A DNA stretch of 45,065 bases. Source: an uncultured Neglectibacter sp. Lineage in GTDB: Bacteria > Bacillota > Clostridia > Oscillospirales > Acutalibacteraceae. The notes beneath the pieces are model-generated. The model had not been told where the DNA came from. It did not search any database and saw only the letters and a list, made by a program, of their open reading frames with translations. The DNA lies in the NCBI GenBank assembly GCA_947647615.1, contig CANSKS010000019.1, positions 1 through 45,065 of the forward strand, read 5' to 3'. The translations under genes and the position numbers were made by a program. This document shows positions 25,889 to 34,782 of this stretch, piece by piece (the stretch's first letter is position 1; each line of letters begins with the position of its first letter).

Positions 25889-26530
25889 TCACCCCAGCTT
25901 GGAAAAAGCCAGCAACAGCAGCAAAGCTCCCCCCAGCCAAGAGGGGTTAAAAGGCAGCTTTTTTGCCAGCCGGTTCCCAAGCTGTGCTCCCAAAAGTACG
26001 GCCAAAAGCTCTGCCAGCAAAGAACAGACCAACAGCAAGGGCAGAGAGAGGTTTCCCAAAGCAGCACCAAAACCCACCGCGGCGCCGTCTAAAGAAAGAG
26101 CCGCGGCCAAAGAGGCCGCCTCCTTGGGAGAAATGGTTTTGGAATGGTCTTGGTCGGCCTTTTCCGGGTCGGCATAAAGGCTTAGCACAAATCGGAGATG
26201 GAAGAGCCGGAAGCGGATTTCCCTGCCAAAGCCGCTGTGCTTTCGCAGCAGGGCCTTTACCATGCCGTCCAGCAGCTTTACAATGCCCAAAGCCAGCAGG
26301 ATGAAAAAACAAAGGAAGGAAGTGAGCCAAGGAGGGATCCAGCCTTTAGCCCAAGTTCCCAATAACGTGGAACCCCCCAGTATACCGGTACACAATAAGG
26401 AGATCACCTGGGCGGAAAGAAAGGAAATACGAATTTGCTGGCTTCCGTAAGCAAAACAGGCTACAAAAGCGTCCACAGAAAGAGCGGCGGCCAAAGCCGC
26501 CGTCTGGAAAACAGAAAGGAAAAATTCCAA
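25889..26530 (-). CDS. ytaF: YtaF-like sporulation membrane protein / MntP-type
   Basis: A 213-aa membrane protein with about six spans. Seen: AALSVDAFVACFAYG near the N-terminus and AALSLDGAAVGFGAALG in the second half, giving the twin 'SxDAxxxG' repeats of the MntP/YtaF superfamily, with a charged middle loop. YtaF is a conserved spore-forming Firmicute protein of unknown mechanism; MntP exports manganese. The start is TTG at 26530, 8 bases after GAGAGG; the frame is open further upstream to 26650 but lacks a good site. Its stop is near the ppdK terminator. Confidence 0.8.
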   Translation of the reverse strand: MEFFLSVFQTAALAAALSVDAFVACFAYGSQQIRISFLSAQVISLLCTGILGGSTLLGTWAKGWIPPWLTSFLCFFILLALGIVKLLDGMVKALLRKHSGFGREIRFRLFHLRFVLSLYADPEKADQDHSKTISPKEAASLAAALSLDGAAVGFGAALGNLSLPLLLVCSLLAELLAVLLGAQLGNRLAKKLPFNPSWLGGALLLLLAFSKLG

Positions 26531-26598
26531 AATAAGCGCCTCTCTTTCCCAATTTCTTTCTTCTATCTTATGGGGAAAGAGAGGCAAATGTGAAGCCG

Positions 26599-27774
26599 TT
26601 ATTTTTTGAAAGCCCGTTCCAGCCGTTCCAGGCCGGCCTTTAATACCCATTGGGGACAGGCCAGGTTTACCCGTTCAAAGCCGCTGCCTTCTTCGCCGAA
26701 AAGGTAGCCTTCGTCTAAAAACAGCTGGGCATCGTTTACCATGAAGCTTTCCAGTTCCTCCTTGGTTTTTCCCAGGGCGGTGCAGTCCAGCCACAACAGG
26801 TAGGTGCCTTGAAGCTCTATAGGTTTGATCTCTGGCAAGTGCTTTTTTAGGAACTCTACAGCGAAACGGTAGTTGCCGGAAACAGCTTCCCGCATTTCTT
26901 CCATCCAAGGCTTGCCCAGGGTATAGGCCAACCGGCAGGCCTCCAGCCCCAAAGCGTTCGGGTCGTGGTAAGCGATCCTGTCCCGCACGGCCTGAAGCTT
27001 CTTACGGTCCTCTTCCAGTGGGATGATAATGTTGGAGGTTTGCATCGCGGCCAAGTTAAAGGTTTTGCTGGGAGCGGTGCAAACGACCACCTCTTCTTTA
27101 CAGTCAACGGCGTTTTGAAATACCGTATGGGTGTGGCCTGGGAGAATGATGTCGAAATGGATCTCGTCGCTGATAATGCGCACCCCGTGCTTTTTGCAGA
27201 TTTCCCATACATTGCGGAGCTCTTCCTTTTTCCACACACGGCCCACCGGGTTGTGAGGGCTGCAAAAAATTAGGAGTTTGCTGCTGCTTTCCGCGGCCAC
27301 CTGTTCCAAAAGCTCAAAGTTGATGGAATAAGCGCCGTTTTCATAGAGTAAAGGGCATTTCTTCACCTCACGGCCCTGGGCAGTGACGGCGCTGTAGAAG
27401 GGGTAATACACCGGGGGCATGAGAATAACGCCATCCTTTTCCTGGGTGAGAGCGGCTACCAGTAAGTAAAGGGCCGAAACCACGCCGCTGGTGCAGCAGA
27501 TGGACTCCGGAGTAACGTCCCATTGGTGCTGCTCTTTCATCCAACGGCATACCGTTGACCGGTATTCCTCAGTGGGGCTGGTATAGCCCAGGATGTGGGT
27601 ATCTAAGTATTTTTTTAGCCCATCTACAATTTCCGGCGCGGTTTTAAACTCCATGTCTGCCACCGAGAAGGGCACAATGTCTTTGGGCAGCTCCGGCCGG
27701 CCTTCCCGCATGGCGTCCCATTTTCCGGCGCCTTGGCCGGAACGGTCGACCAGGGTTTCAAAATCGTAGCTCAT
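26599..27774 (-). CDS. MalY/PatB-type PLP aminotransferase (C-S lyase)
   Basis: A 391-aa fold-type I PLP enzyme. Seen: DMEFKTAPEIVDGLKKYL, FCSPHNPVGRVWKKEEL, ISDEIHFDIILPGHTH and the PLP lysine region APSKTFNLAAMQTSN. This set is typical of MalY/PatB cystathionine beta-lyases that release ammonia, pyruvate and a thiol from C-S substrates. The ATG at 27774 has AAAGGAAG 8 bases upstream. It sits just right of the ytaF-like gene and left of nth. Substrate is not determined. Confidence 0.9.
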   Translation of the reverse strand: MSYDFETLVDRSGQGAGKWDAMREGRPELPKDIVPFSVADMEFKTAPEIVDGLKKYLDTHILGYTSPTEEYRSTVCRWMKEQHQWDVTPESICCTSGVVSALYLLVAALTQEKDGVILMPPVYYPFYSAVTAQGREVKKCPLLYENGAYSINFELLEQVAAESSSKLLIFCSPHNPVGRVWKKEELRNVWEICKKHGVRIISDEIHFDIILPGHTHTVFQNAVDCKEEVVVCTAPSKTFNLAAMQTSNIIIPLEEDRKKLQAVRDRIAYHDPNALGLEACRLAYTLGKPWMEEMREAVSGNYRFAVEFLKKHLPEIKPIELQGTYLLWLDCTALGKTKEELESFMVNDAQLFLDEGYLFGEEGSGFERVNLACPQWVLKAGLERLERAFKK

Positions 27775-27847
27775 ATTTTTTACTTCCTTTCTTCGCATAG
27801 GGAATATACCGGAAAGCAGGACCGGGAAACAAAACCCCGGAGCTCTT

Positions 27848-28519
27848 TCACAGGCTTCTCCTTTGAGCTTTTTTTGTGGTTTGTTTTTTCTCCAGGCCTG
27901 CTTTTTTACAGAATTCCGCCATGCAGCAGTTTTCGCACATGGCTTTCCGGGCGGTGCATACAGCCCGGCCGTGAAGCACGGTGCGGTGGCAGAAGTTGTT
28001 GCTTTCTTCCGGCGGCAGCAGGGCGCGCAGGTCCTCCTCTACTTTTTGGGGAACCGTATTTTTCGTAAGGCCTAACCGCCCCGCGATGCGAATGCAGTGG
28101 GTGTCGGTGACAACGGCAGGTTTCCCGTAAATATCTCCCACCACCAGGTTGGCAGTCTTGCGGCCTACGCCCGGTAGCCGAACGAGTTCTTCGATGGTGT
28201 CGGGTACTTTGCCGCCGAATTCATCGCGGATCATGCGGCAGGCGGCCAGAATATCTTTGGACTTTATCTTATAGAATCCGCAGGAATGGATGAGCTCCCC
28301 AATCTCCTCTTCCGTGCCCTCGCAAAAAGCTTCCAGGGTGGGGAACCGGGCAAACAGGGCAGGAGTCACCAGATTTACCCGCGCGTCGGTGCATTGGGCG
28401 GAAAGCCTGGTGGCGATGAGCAGCTGTAAAGGATCTTGGTAGGTGAGAGAACAAATCCCGTCGGGATACTCTTTTTTTAAGGCTTCTACAGCCAGCAGAG
28501 CCAGTTGTTTTTTTGTCAT
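27848..28519 (-). CDS. nth: Endonuclease III
   Basis: A 223-aa DNA glycosylase/AP lyase that removes oxidised pyrimidines. Seen: LSAQCTDARVN, the helix-hairpin-helix LPGVGRKTANLVV with catalytic Lys, the catalytic Asp in VTDTHCIRIAGRLGL, and a C-terminal C-x6-C-x2-C-x5-C iron-sulphur motif (CTARKAMCENCCMAEFC). The ATG at 28519 has AAAGGAG 7 bases upstream; 28 upstream codons in frame are excluded. It is near but not overlapping the aminotransferase gene. Confidence 0.95.
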   Translation of the reverse strand: MTKKQLALLAVEALKKEYPDGICSLTYQDPLQLLIATRLSAQCTDARVNLVTPALFARFPTLEAFCEGTEEEIGELIHSCGFYKIKSKDILAACRMIRDEFGGKVPDTIEELVRLPGVGRKTANLVVGDIYGKPAVVTDTHCIRIAGRLGLTKNTVPQKVEEDLRALLPPEESNNFCHRTVLHGRAVCTARKAMCENCCMAEFCKKAGLEKKQTTKKAQRRSL

Positions 28520-28853
28520 GAATGTTCTCCTTTCCGCTTCGGCTGCCGCCGAAAACGAATGGCTTCTTAACGACATTTTACAACAAATTTTTTCCCTTGG
28601 CAACCGGCTTGTAGTGAAAATATGCCGGGACTTTCCGGAAACGGGAAAAGGGCTGGTTCTCCTTTTTCTTAGCGCCGTTTTCTGGGAATGAGCTGGTGGA
28701 CGAGGAATTTTCCTTGGGACGGCTTTTCTATTTTTCCCCTTGTGGCAATGCCGCTTTTCCGCTATAATAAGGGAAAGCGGCAGCTGTTTTTGTTAGGGCC
28801 TACTGAGAACGGCTGTGTATAAAAACAAAAAAATGCAGGAAAGGATTAAGAGT
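28520..28853. promoter_or_regulatory. Divergent region nth/glyA with palindromic glyA promoter
   Basis: No gene is seen. TTGTGG (28740-28745), 17-base spacer, TATAAT (28763-28768) faces glyA. The -10 lies inside an inverted repeat, CCGCTTTTCC (28751-28760) and GGGAAAGCGG (28771-28780), one mismatch, which could be an operator. GGAAAGCGG (28772-28780) is one copy of an element shared with the regions at 30194 and 33102. No glycine riboswitch was seen. Confidence 0.6.
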
Positions 28854-30110
28854 ATGTTTCGTGATTTGATGGATACGATTGGTTTTGTTTCTGGGAAAGA
28901 TCCGGCGGTAGGGGAGGCTATGGAAAAGGAATTTGCCCGCCAGCAAAGGAATTTGGAACTTATCGCCTCGGAAAATATTGTGTCGCCTGCTGTTATGGCT
29001 GCGATGGGTACGGTGCTTACCAATAAATATGCCGAAGGCTACCCTGGAAAGCGCTATTACGGTGGCTGCCAGTGTGTGGACCTCGTGGAGGATATTGCAA
29101 GGGAACGGGCCTGTAAGCTTTTTGGGGCCGATCACGCCAACGTGCAGCCTCATTCCGGCGCCCAGGCGAATTTGGCGGTATATTTCGCTTTGCTGCAGCC
29201 CGGTGATACGGTATTGGGTATGAACCTTGCGGAGGGCGGCCACCTTACCCATGGTTCCCCGGTGAATATGTCCGGCGCTTTGTACCATTTTGTGGCGTAT
29301 GGTGTAGACAGCGAGAGCGGATGCATCGATTATGAAAAGCTGATGGCTCAGGCTTTAGAAGTGAAGCCCAAGCTCATTGTCGCCGGGGCCAGCGCCTATC
29401 CCAGAGCCATCGATTTCCAAAAATTCCGGGAAATCGCCGACGCCTGCGGCGCTTATTTGATGGTAGACATGGCCCATATCGCGGGCCTGGTGGCTGCGGG
29501 CTGCCACCAAAATCCGGTTCCCTATGCCGATGTGGTCACCACCACCACCCACAAGACTTTGCGGGGCCCCAGAGGCGGCATGATCCTTTGTAAGGAAGAG
29601 TTTGCAAAGCAGATCGATAAAGCGATCTTCCCCGGCACCCAGGGCGGCCCCTTAATGCACATTATCGCGGCCAAGGCCGTATGCTTGGGGGAAGCGTTGG
29701 CGCCGGAGTTTAAGGCCTATGGGGAACAGATCGTAAAAAACGCCAAGGCTTTGGCAGACGGGCTTCTAAAGCGGGGCGTGAAGCTGGTTTCCGGCGGTAC
29801 CGATAATCACTTGATGCTGGTAGACCTTTCCAATTCCGAGCTTACGGGAAAAGAACTGGAGCGCCGTTTAGACGAGGTATATATTACCGCCAATAAAAAT
29901 ACAGTTCCCGGCGAGAAGCGCAGTCCCTTTATTACCAGCGGCGTCCGTTTGGGCACTCCTGCCGTTACCACCCGAGGCCTGCGGGAGGATGATATGGACG
30001 TAGTGGCCCAGTGTATTGCCATGGCAATGGAAGACGGGTTTGAAGGGAAAATAGAGACCATCCGTGGCCTGGTAGACGGCGTTTGCAAGAAGTACCCCCT
30101 GTACCAATAA
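28854..30110 (+). CDS. glyA: Serine hydroxymethyltransferase
   Basis: PLP enzyme that makes glycine and methylene-THF from serine. The 418-aa product shows [32 protein letters not shown], the PLP lysine in [13 protein letters not shown] and [11 protein letters not shown]. The length is standard. The ATG at 28854 is 8 bases after AAAGGA; upstream in-frame GTG and ATG lack family similarity. Confidence 0.96.
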   Translation: MFRDLMDTIGFVSGKDPAVGEAMEKEFARQQRNLELIASENIVSPAVMAAMGTVLTNKYAEGYPGKRYYGGCQCVDLVEDIARERACKLFGADHANVQPHSGAQANLAVYFALLQPGDTVLGMNLAEGGHLTHGSPVNMSGALYHFVAYGVDSESGCIDYEKLMAQALEVKPKLIVAGASAYPRAIDFQKFREIADACGAYLMVDMAHIAGLVAAGCHQNPVPYADVVTTTTHKTLRGPRGGMILCKEEFAKQIDKAIFPGTQGGPLMHIIAAKAVCLGEALAPEFKAYGEQIVKNAKALADGLLKRGVKLVSGGTDNHLMLVDLSNSELTGKELERRLDEVYITANKNTVPGEKRSPFITSGVRLGTPAVTTRGLREDDMDVVAQCIAMAMEDGFEGKIETIRGLVDGVCKKYPLYQ

Positions 30111-30422
30111 GGGAGCGGGCGGAGTTTTCCAACTGCTGTATTCTATACAATTATTATGTCATATTTCTTTTGAATAATAAAAGACAGGCATAGGGAAAGC
30201 GGGAAAACAGCTTTGGCTTATGAGGCGGGAAATTCTGTTTTTCATAATTTTTGGGGATAGCAAATTGACCTGTCTTCTAGTAGAATGATGCTTGCCTTAT
30301 TCCGGAGGATTCCGAAGACAGCTTTTTCTCTCAGTGGGAGGAAATGGCGGGTTGAGTTTCCCAGAAGACCTTCGGAGGAACTGATTTCTGAAATTTTGTA
30401 GAAGAGGAAAGTGATCGTATTT
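30111..30422. promoter_or_regulatory. Intergenic region glyA / URO-D gene
   Basis: About 310 bases without a supported gene. It contains GGAAAGCGG (30194-30202), three bases, then AACAGCTTT (30206-30214), which can form a hairpin AAAGC/GCTTT and matches the region before the gene at 33166 at 18 of 21 positions. No clear terminator after glyA and no convincing promoter were found. Confidence 0.45.
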
Positions 30423-31556
30423 ATGGCAAAAGACCAAATGACTTCCCGGGAACGTCTTTTTGAGGCGCTGCATTCCCGGGAGACCGATCGCATGCCCTGG
30501 GCTCCGCTGATGGATGGGTATTTTACCAGTTCTCTCCCAAAACAGGGCCACCCCGACGATTTGATTTATGCGGCTAAGTTCACGGGATGCGATTTCCTGG
30601 AGCGCCATGTGGCCGGGCCGGAGGAGATCATGGAAGGGGTGACCATCCGCACGGAATCCAACGACGCCGGTTCCCGTACCTATTACGAGACCCGGGTAGG
30701 AACTGCTTACACCGAACGGAAAAACAGCGGCAACACCAACTATGTGAGCAAGCATATGGTGGAAAGTATAGAGGACGCCAAGGTTTTCCAATATATTGCC
30801 GAGCATACCACATACCGCCCCCGCATTGAAGAATTCCTGGCGAGAGATCAGCAGATCGGCGATATGGGCATGGCCACTTTAAGCGGGAATATGAGCCCTG
30901 TGCAGGAGACCTTGCAGTTTTTGAGCGGCGTGGAAAATACGGTGTACCTGATGGCGGATTACCCGGAAGAAATGGAAGCTCTTTTCGAAGCCATGCAGCA
31001 GCGGAACATACGCCAGTACCAGGCGCTTTTGCAATACCCCTGCGGCGTGATTATCGATTATGAAGACACTTCTACTACCGTGATGAGCCGCAGCATGTTT
31101 ACCGAATATTCCCTGCCTGCCATTAACACCTATGCCGACCTGTGCCATGAAGCCGGGAAGCTGTATATTACGCATATGTGCGGGAAGCTCTCCGGCTTTG
31201 TGAAGGAAGTGGGCAGCGGCCGGCAGGATGGAGTAGATTCCGTTTGCCCGCCCTTTACCGGCGACCTTTGCCCTTGGGACGCCAGGAAGGAATGGGGCGC
31301 GAAGAAGGTAGTCATTGGCGGCATTGACCCGCCCAGGCTTTCCATGATTACGGAAAGAGAGGCGGTAGAAACCGCTGTAGAGGTGATGGAAAAGCTGGAA
31401 AATAAGGTGGGCTTTATCCTCAGCACCGGCGACGCGGTACCCCACGGCACTCCCATTGGGAATTTGAAGGCGATTGCCGATCTCATCAAGGCTTTGGGTT
31501 CCGGCTCCTTAACGCAAACCCCGGACAGGGAGATCGTAAAGAGCTTCTTAAAATAA
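30423..31556 (+). CDS. Uroporphyrinogen decarboxylase (URO-D) family protein
   Basis: A 377-aa TIM-barrel of the URO-D superfamily, which also includes methyltransferases such as MtaA/CmuA that act on methyl-corrinoid proteins. Seen: MTSRERLFEALHSRETDRMPWAPLMDG at the N-terminus, ADYPEEMEALFEAMQ, ITHMCGKLSGFVKEV, and VVIGGIDPPRLS and SGDAVPHGTPIGNLKA near the C-terminus. The Cys/His motif region HMCG fits methyltransferase-type members. No hem genes or corrinoid proteins are adjacent, so a haem role is unlikely. ATG at 30423 chosen; a GTG at 30411 abuts its ribosome site. Confidence 0.8.
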   Translation: MAKDQMTSRERLFEALHSRETDRMPWAPLMDGYFTSSLPKQGHPDDLIYAAKFTGCDFLERHVAGPEEIMEGVTIRTESNDAGSRTYYETRVGTAYTERKNSGNTNYVSKHMVESIEDAKVFQYIAEHTTYRPRIEEFLARDQQIGDMGMATLSGNMSPVQETLQFLSGVENTVYLMADYPEEMEALFEAMQQRNIRQYQALLQYPCGVIIDYEDTSTTVMSRSMFTEYSLPAINTYADLCHEAGKLYITHMCGKLSGFVKEVGSGRQDGVDSVCPPFTGDLCPWDARKEWGAKKVVIGGIDPPRLSMITEREAVETAVEVMEKLENKVGFILSTGDAVPHGTPIGNLKAIADLIKALGSGSLTQTPDREIVKSFLK

Positions 31557-31580
31557 GGAAGCGGTAATTTTTGGAAAGAT

Positions 31581-31623
31581 GTCATTGCAGGGTTGAGAAA
31601 AGCTTTTGCAATGACGTTTTTTT
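31581..31623 (+). terminator. Rho-independent terminator of the URO-D gene
   Basis: GTCATTGCA (31581-31589) pairs with TGCAATGAC (31607-31615), followed by GTTTTTTT. Confidence 0.85.
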
Positions 31624-31641
31624 CGTTTTTGAAAAAATTTA

Positions 31642-31681
31642 CAAACAAACGTTTGCGTTTTTCCAAAGAGGATGCTATACT
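31642..31681 (+). promoter_or_regulatory. rarA promoter with LexA-like box
   Basis: TTGCGT (31653-31658), 17-base spacer, TATACT (31676-31681), with the extended -10 TG at 31673-31674. CAAACAAACGTTTG (31642-31655) overlaps the -35 and is a relaxed match to GAAC-N4-GTTC, the Firmicute LexA operator style. Confidence 0.5.
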
Positions 31682-31763
31682 AAAAATGTAAGGTTCTGGC
31701 CTTTTTTGAGCCCCTTTGGCGAAAAGGGGAAAATTGTGGAAGAGGTTGGGGAGGGAGAGGAGA

Positions 31764-33035
31764 ATGGCCGCGCCGCTGGCAGATAAAATACGTCCTGTTT
31801 CCCTGGAAGAGGTGGTAGGCCAGGAGCATATTTTAGGGCCTGGGAAGGTCTTGCGCCGAATTATAGAATCGGGACAAATCCCCAACATGGTATTTTACGG
31901 CCCTTCCGGAGTAGGAAAGACTACGGTAGCTTCTATTATTGCCCGGAATACCGAACGGCACCTTGTAAAGCTGAACGGGACAACGGCTTCCACTGCGGAT
32001 ATCAAAGAGGCGGTTTCCAGGACAGATACTTTCCAGGGGATGAACGGGGTACTTTTGTATTTGGACGAGATCCAATACTTCAACAAAAAGCAGCAGCAGA
32101 CCTTGTTGGAGTGCATGGAAAACGGCAGTGTCACCTTAATCGCCTCTACCACGGAGAATCCCTACTTTTATGTTTACGGTGCCATTCTCAGCCGCGCTAC
32201 TGTGTTTGAATTTAAGCCGGTGGAACAGAGAGAAATAGAAAAAGCGGTGAAGCGGGCCTTTGCCATGCTTTCCGAAGAGCAAGGAAAACAAACGCTCCTG
32301 GAAGAGGGTGTGTGCCGTCACATTTCTTTTGCCTGCGGGGGAGATGTGCGCAAGGCTATGAACGCGGTGGAGCTGTGTTACCTTTCCTGCGACAGCGGCG
32401 GGGAAGAGGTTTTTATTGACCTGGAAAGTGCCCGGGAGCTCACCCAAAAAAGCGCCTTGCGTTATGACAGGGGAGGGGACGAGCATTACGACATCCTTTC
32501 TGCCTTTCAAAAATCTATGCGCGGTTCAGATCCGGACGCAGCCCTCCACTATTTGGGCAGGCTGCTGGAAGCAGGGGATTTGCCCTCTGCCTGCCGCAGG
32601 CTGTTGGTTTGCGCTTGCGAGGATGTGGGCCTCGCCTGGCCACAGATCATTCCCATTGTGAAGGCTGCGGTAGATTCTGCCTTGATGGTAGGGCTCCCGG
32701 AAGCCCAGCTGCCTTTGGCCGACGCAGTGGTGCTGGTGAGTCTGGCGCCAAAATCCAATTCCGCCCACACCGCTCTGGCAAAGGCCATGGCAGATATCAA
32801 AAACGGGAGCACCGGAGCCATTCCCCGGAATTTGCAGAATAAGCATTACGATGGGGCAGAGGTGCAGAAAAAGGGGCAGTTCTACGAATACCCTCACGAT
32901 TACCCCAACCACTGGCTGCCCCAGCAATATATGCCGGATGCTTTGCTGGGAACGCGATATTATGAATATGGGGAAAACAAGAATGAACAAAGTTTCCGGG
33001 CTTATTGGGAAAAAATAAAAGGACAAGCGGGCTGA
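31764..33035 (+). CDS. rarA: Replication-associated recombination protein RarA (MgsA)
   Basis: A 423-aa AAA+ clamp-loader-like ATPase that acts at stalled replication forks. Seen: MAAPLADKIRPVSLEEVVGQ at the start, Walker A GPSGVGKTT, LLYLDEIQYFNKKQQ (Walker B), STTENPYFYVYGAILSR (sensor region) and the MgsA C-terminal part ending LPQQYMPDALLG. The ATG at 31764 is chosen since it follows a run of GGAG elements and starts the conserved part. Confidence 0.95.
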   Translation: MAAPLADKIRPVSLEEVVGQEHILGPGKVLRRIIESGQIPNMVFYGPSGVGKTTVASIIARNTERHLVKLNGTTASTADIKEAVSRTDTFQGMNGVLLYLDEIQYFNKKQQQTLLECMENGSVTLIASTTENPYFYVYGAILSRATVFEFKPVEQREIEKAVKRAFAMLSEEQGKQTLLEEGVCRHISFACGGDVRKAMNAVELCYLSCDSGGEEVFIDLESARELTQKSALRYDRGGDEHYDILSAFQKSMRGSDPDAALHYLGRLLEAGDLPSACRRLLVCACEDVGLAWPQIIPIVKAAVDSALMVGLPEAQLPLADAVVLVSLAPKSNSAHTALAKAMADIKNGSTGAIPRNLQNKHYDGAEVQKKGQFYEYPHDYPNHWLPQQYMPDALLGTRYYEYGENKNEQSFRAYWEKIKGQAG

Positions 33036-33070
33036 AAGCGAAAAGCCCGCGAAAGAAAATTTGTCCTTTT
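33017..33070 (+). terminator. Nested terminator of rarA
   Basis: AAAAGGACAA (33017-33026) pairs with TTGTCCTTTT (33061-33070), enclosing GCGGGCT (33027-33033) with AGCCCGC (33044-33050). The inner stem overlaps the rarA stop. Confidence 0.8.
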
Positions 33071-33165
33071 GGAATAACCGCCGGTCTTTTTCTGTATGAT
33101 AGGAAAGCGGTGGAACAGCTTTATTTTCCAGATTCTTCTTTTCATGGAAAGGGATGACGAATGCA

Positions 33166-33837
33166 ATGAAACCCCAGGTATTGGGCAATCTTTCTTACGG
33201 TATGTACGCGATAGGAGTAAAGGATGAGGAAAAACCTTCGGCTTGTATTGTCAATTCGGTAATGCAAATCTCCAAGGCCTCGCCTTCGGATGCGCCCTTG
33301 GTGGCGGTAGCTTTGAACAAAGAAAATTACAGCACGGAGTGCATTGAAAAAAACGGGATTTTTAGTATTTCTGTGCTTTCGGAAGATACGCCCGCTTCGG
33401 TGACCGGCGCTTTGGGGCTGGTTTCCGGCCGCCATACCAGGAAACTGGAAAATATTCGTCACAAGGTGCTGTTAGAAGGCGTGCCGGTGATTAAAGAAAA
33501 TACCTGCTGCTGGTTTTTGTGCCAGGTGAAGGGCAAGCTGGAGGTGGGCGGCCAGGTCATTTTTGCGGCGGAGATTATTGCCGGAAGCGACGTGGCCCAG
33601 GGAACCCCCATGACCTACCGCTATTATACCGAGGTCCAGAAGGGTGTTTCCCCCAAGAAGGCCCCAACCTACCTTCCTCCCCAGTTGACTTTTGATAAAA
33701 GCAGCGGGGAAAGCTTTGTTTGTTCCGTATGCGGCTATGTCTATAGCGACCTGAACTTTGGCTTTGAAGAGCTGCCCAAGGACTGGACTTGCCCGGTTTG
33801 CAAAATGCCTAAAAAAGCTTTTGTGCGGAAAAAATAG
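33166..33837 (+). CDS. Flavin reductase-rubredoxin fusion (Hrb-like)
   Basis: A 223-aa two-domain electron carrier. Residues 1-155 are a flavin reductase-like FMN domain ([40 protein letters not shown] split over about 20-50). Residues about 185-223 are a rubredoxin domain, CSVCGYVY...DWTCPVC, with four iron-binding Cys. The fusion matches high-molecular-weight rubredoxin (Hrb) of acetogens, which carries electrons for oxygen or peroxide detoxification. The rubredoxin core has only 19 residues between the Cys pairs, where classic rubredoxins have about 29. The ATG at 33166 is preferred since Hrb-type proteins begin close to LSYG; an ATG at 33154 has no spacing to its ribosome site. Confidence 0.85.
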   Translation: MKPQVLGNLSYGMYAIGVKDEEKPSACIVNSVMQISKASPSDAPLVAVALNKENYSTECIEKNGIFSISVLSEDTPASVTGALGLVSGRHTRKLENIRHKVLLEGVPVIKENTCCWFLCQVKGKLEVGGQVIFAAEIIAGSDVAQGTPMTYRYYTEVQKGVSPKKAPTYLPPQLTFDKSSGESFVCSVCGYVYSDLNFGFEELPKDWTCPVCKMPKKAFVRKK

Positions 33838-33910
33838 GGAATTCGGAGCAAAAGAGTACCTTGCCCTGCTCAGGCGGCCAAAGGGGAAAACCAAATAGAA
33901 AGGTAAAATG

Positions 33911-33939
33911 AGGGAGTGCTGCATTTTGCAGCACTCCCT
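33911..33939. terminator. Bidirectional terminator between the rubredoxin and XRE genes
   Basis: AGGGAGTGCTGCA (33911-33923) and TGCAGCACTCCCT (33927-33939) pair perfectly over a 3-base loop, with short T-rich flanks on both strands. Confidence 0.75.
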
Positions 33940-33975
33940 TAAAAATGCTTGCAGGCCTACGGTATAGCCTGTTTT

Positions 33976-34188
33976 TTATATTTGCTTGCCGGTATCTTTA
34001 AAAGTAAAGATGCCGTCGTAGCTGCAGTTCAGCACGTCGGCAATAGCCCGCAATTCCTTTTCCGAAAAGTTATCGCGAGATAGTTTATTGCTTAAATTAT
34101 TTCCGGTGGTGCCGGTCTTTTCGGCCAATTCCTTTATGGTCATGCCTCGTTCCAACAGGATTGTTCTAATTTTTAAAGCCATTCCCAC
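33976..34188 (-). CDS. XRE-family transcriptional regulator
   Basis: A 70-aa helix-turn-helix protein: LLERGMTIKELAEKTGTTGNNLSNKLSRDN is a Cro/CI-type HTH, followed by a short helical tail. It is one domain with no sensor. GTG at 34188 or ATG two codons later may be the start. It is divergent from the gene at 34384, and the spacer between them has a clear promoter and an ACAC-N6-GTGT repeat that may be its operator. A role in controlling that neighbour is inferred. Confidence 0.85.
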   Translation of the reverse strand: MGMALKIRTILLERGMTIKELAEKTGTTGNNLSNKLSRDNFSEKELRAIADVLNCSYDGIFTFKDTGKQI

Positions 34189-34230
34189 AATAAAATCCCC
34201 CGTTTTTCATTATCTTCGCAGTGCTATTAT

Positions 34231-34323
34231 ACACGAAAATGTGTGATTCATCCATTTCAAAAAACTTATCAAACGGGAAAGTGATGAAACATGCTTGACA
34301 ATTCAAACAATAAAGTGTAATAT
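34231..34323 (+). promoter_or_regulatory. Divergent promoter/operator region XRE and DUF6809-like gene
   Basis: TTGACA (34295-34300), 17-base spacer, TAATAT (34318-34323) on the plus strand. ACAC (34231-34234) and GTGT (34241-34244) form an inverted repeat just upstream on the regulator side, near a minus-strand TATAAT (34230-34225). Confidence 0.65.
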
Positions 34324-34383
34324 CATATATGAAACTACCTAACCTTATTTTTAAGTTTGAAAAATGGGAGATGTAAATTTTTT

Positions 34384-34695
34384 ATGAACTACATTGACGA
34401 AATCTTTTTCAGGGCAGATCTCCAACAGATCCGGGAATTTCTTTTGCACGGTACGGAGGAATTGAGACCGGACCCGCGCACCTACAAAGAGCGGCTGGAA
34501 AGTGCCCAAAAGCGCGTGACGGGCCGGCTGCGCGAGGAATTTCACGACATAGAGGAATACGAGGAAATAACGGGGCTGCTTTTTGAATACGCGAATACCC
34601 TTGAGGCTGTTTATATGGAAATTGGCTTGCAGGCCGGTGGAATCCTTGCTGCCCAAACGGCCCAAAACTTAAAAACGACATTCGAAAAGAAATGA
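34384..34695 (+). CDS. DUF6809-like hypothetical protein
   Basis: A 103-aa, highly charged and helical protein (DEIFFRADLQQIREFLLHG, then EYEEITGLLFEYANTLEAVYMEIGLQAGG). The length, helical pattern and a C-terminal GLQAGG segment resemble what I recall as DUF6809, small proteins often found near accessory or mobile genes in gut Clostridia. That call is from memory. It starts 61 bases after a good sigma-A promoter and is divergent from the XRE gene. Function unknown. Confidence 0.6.
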   Translation: MNYIDEIFFRADLQQIREFLLHGTEELRPDPRTYKERLESAQKRVTGRLREEFHDIEEYEEITGLLFEYANTLEAVYMEIGLQAGGILAAQTAQNLKTTFEKK

Positions 34696-34782
34696 GCAGA
34701 GAAAAAGGGGCGTGCGGTATGCCGCGTCCCCTTATCCTCTTATTGTGCCAGAATTGACGCGCCCGTTTTTTGGCAAACCGCT

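Noticed and set aside
28520-28853. Glycine riboswitch before glyA
   Set aside because: No tandem GGAGAG-type aptamer pattern is visible.
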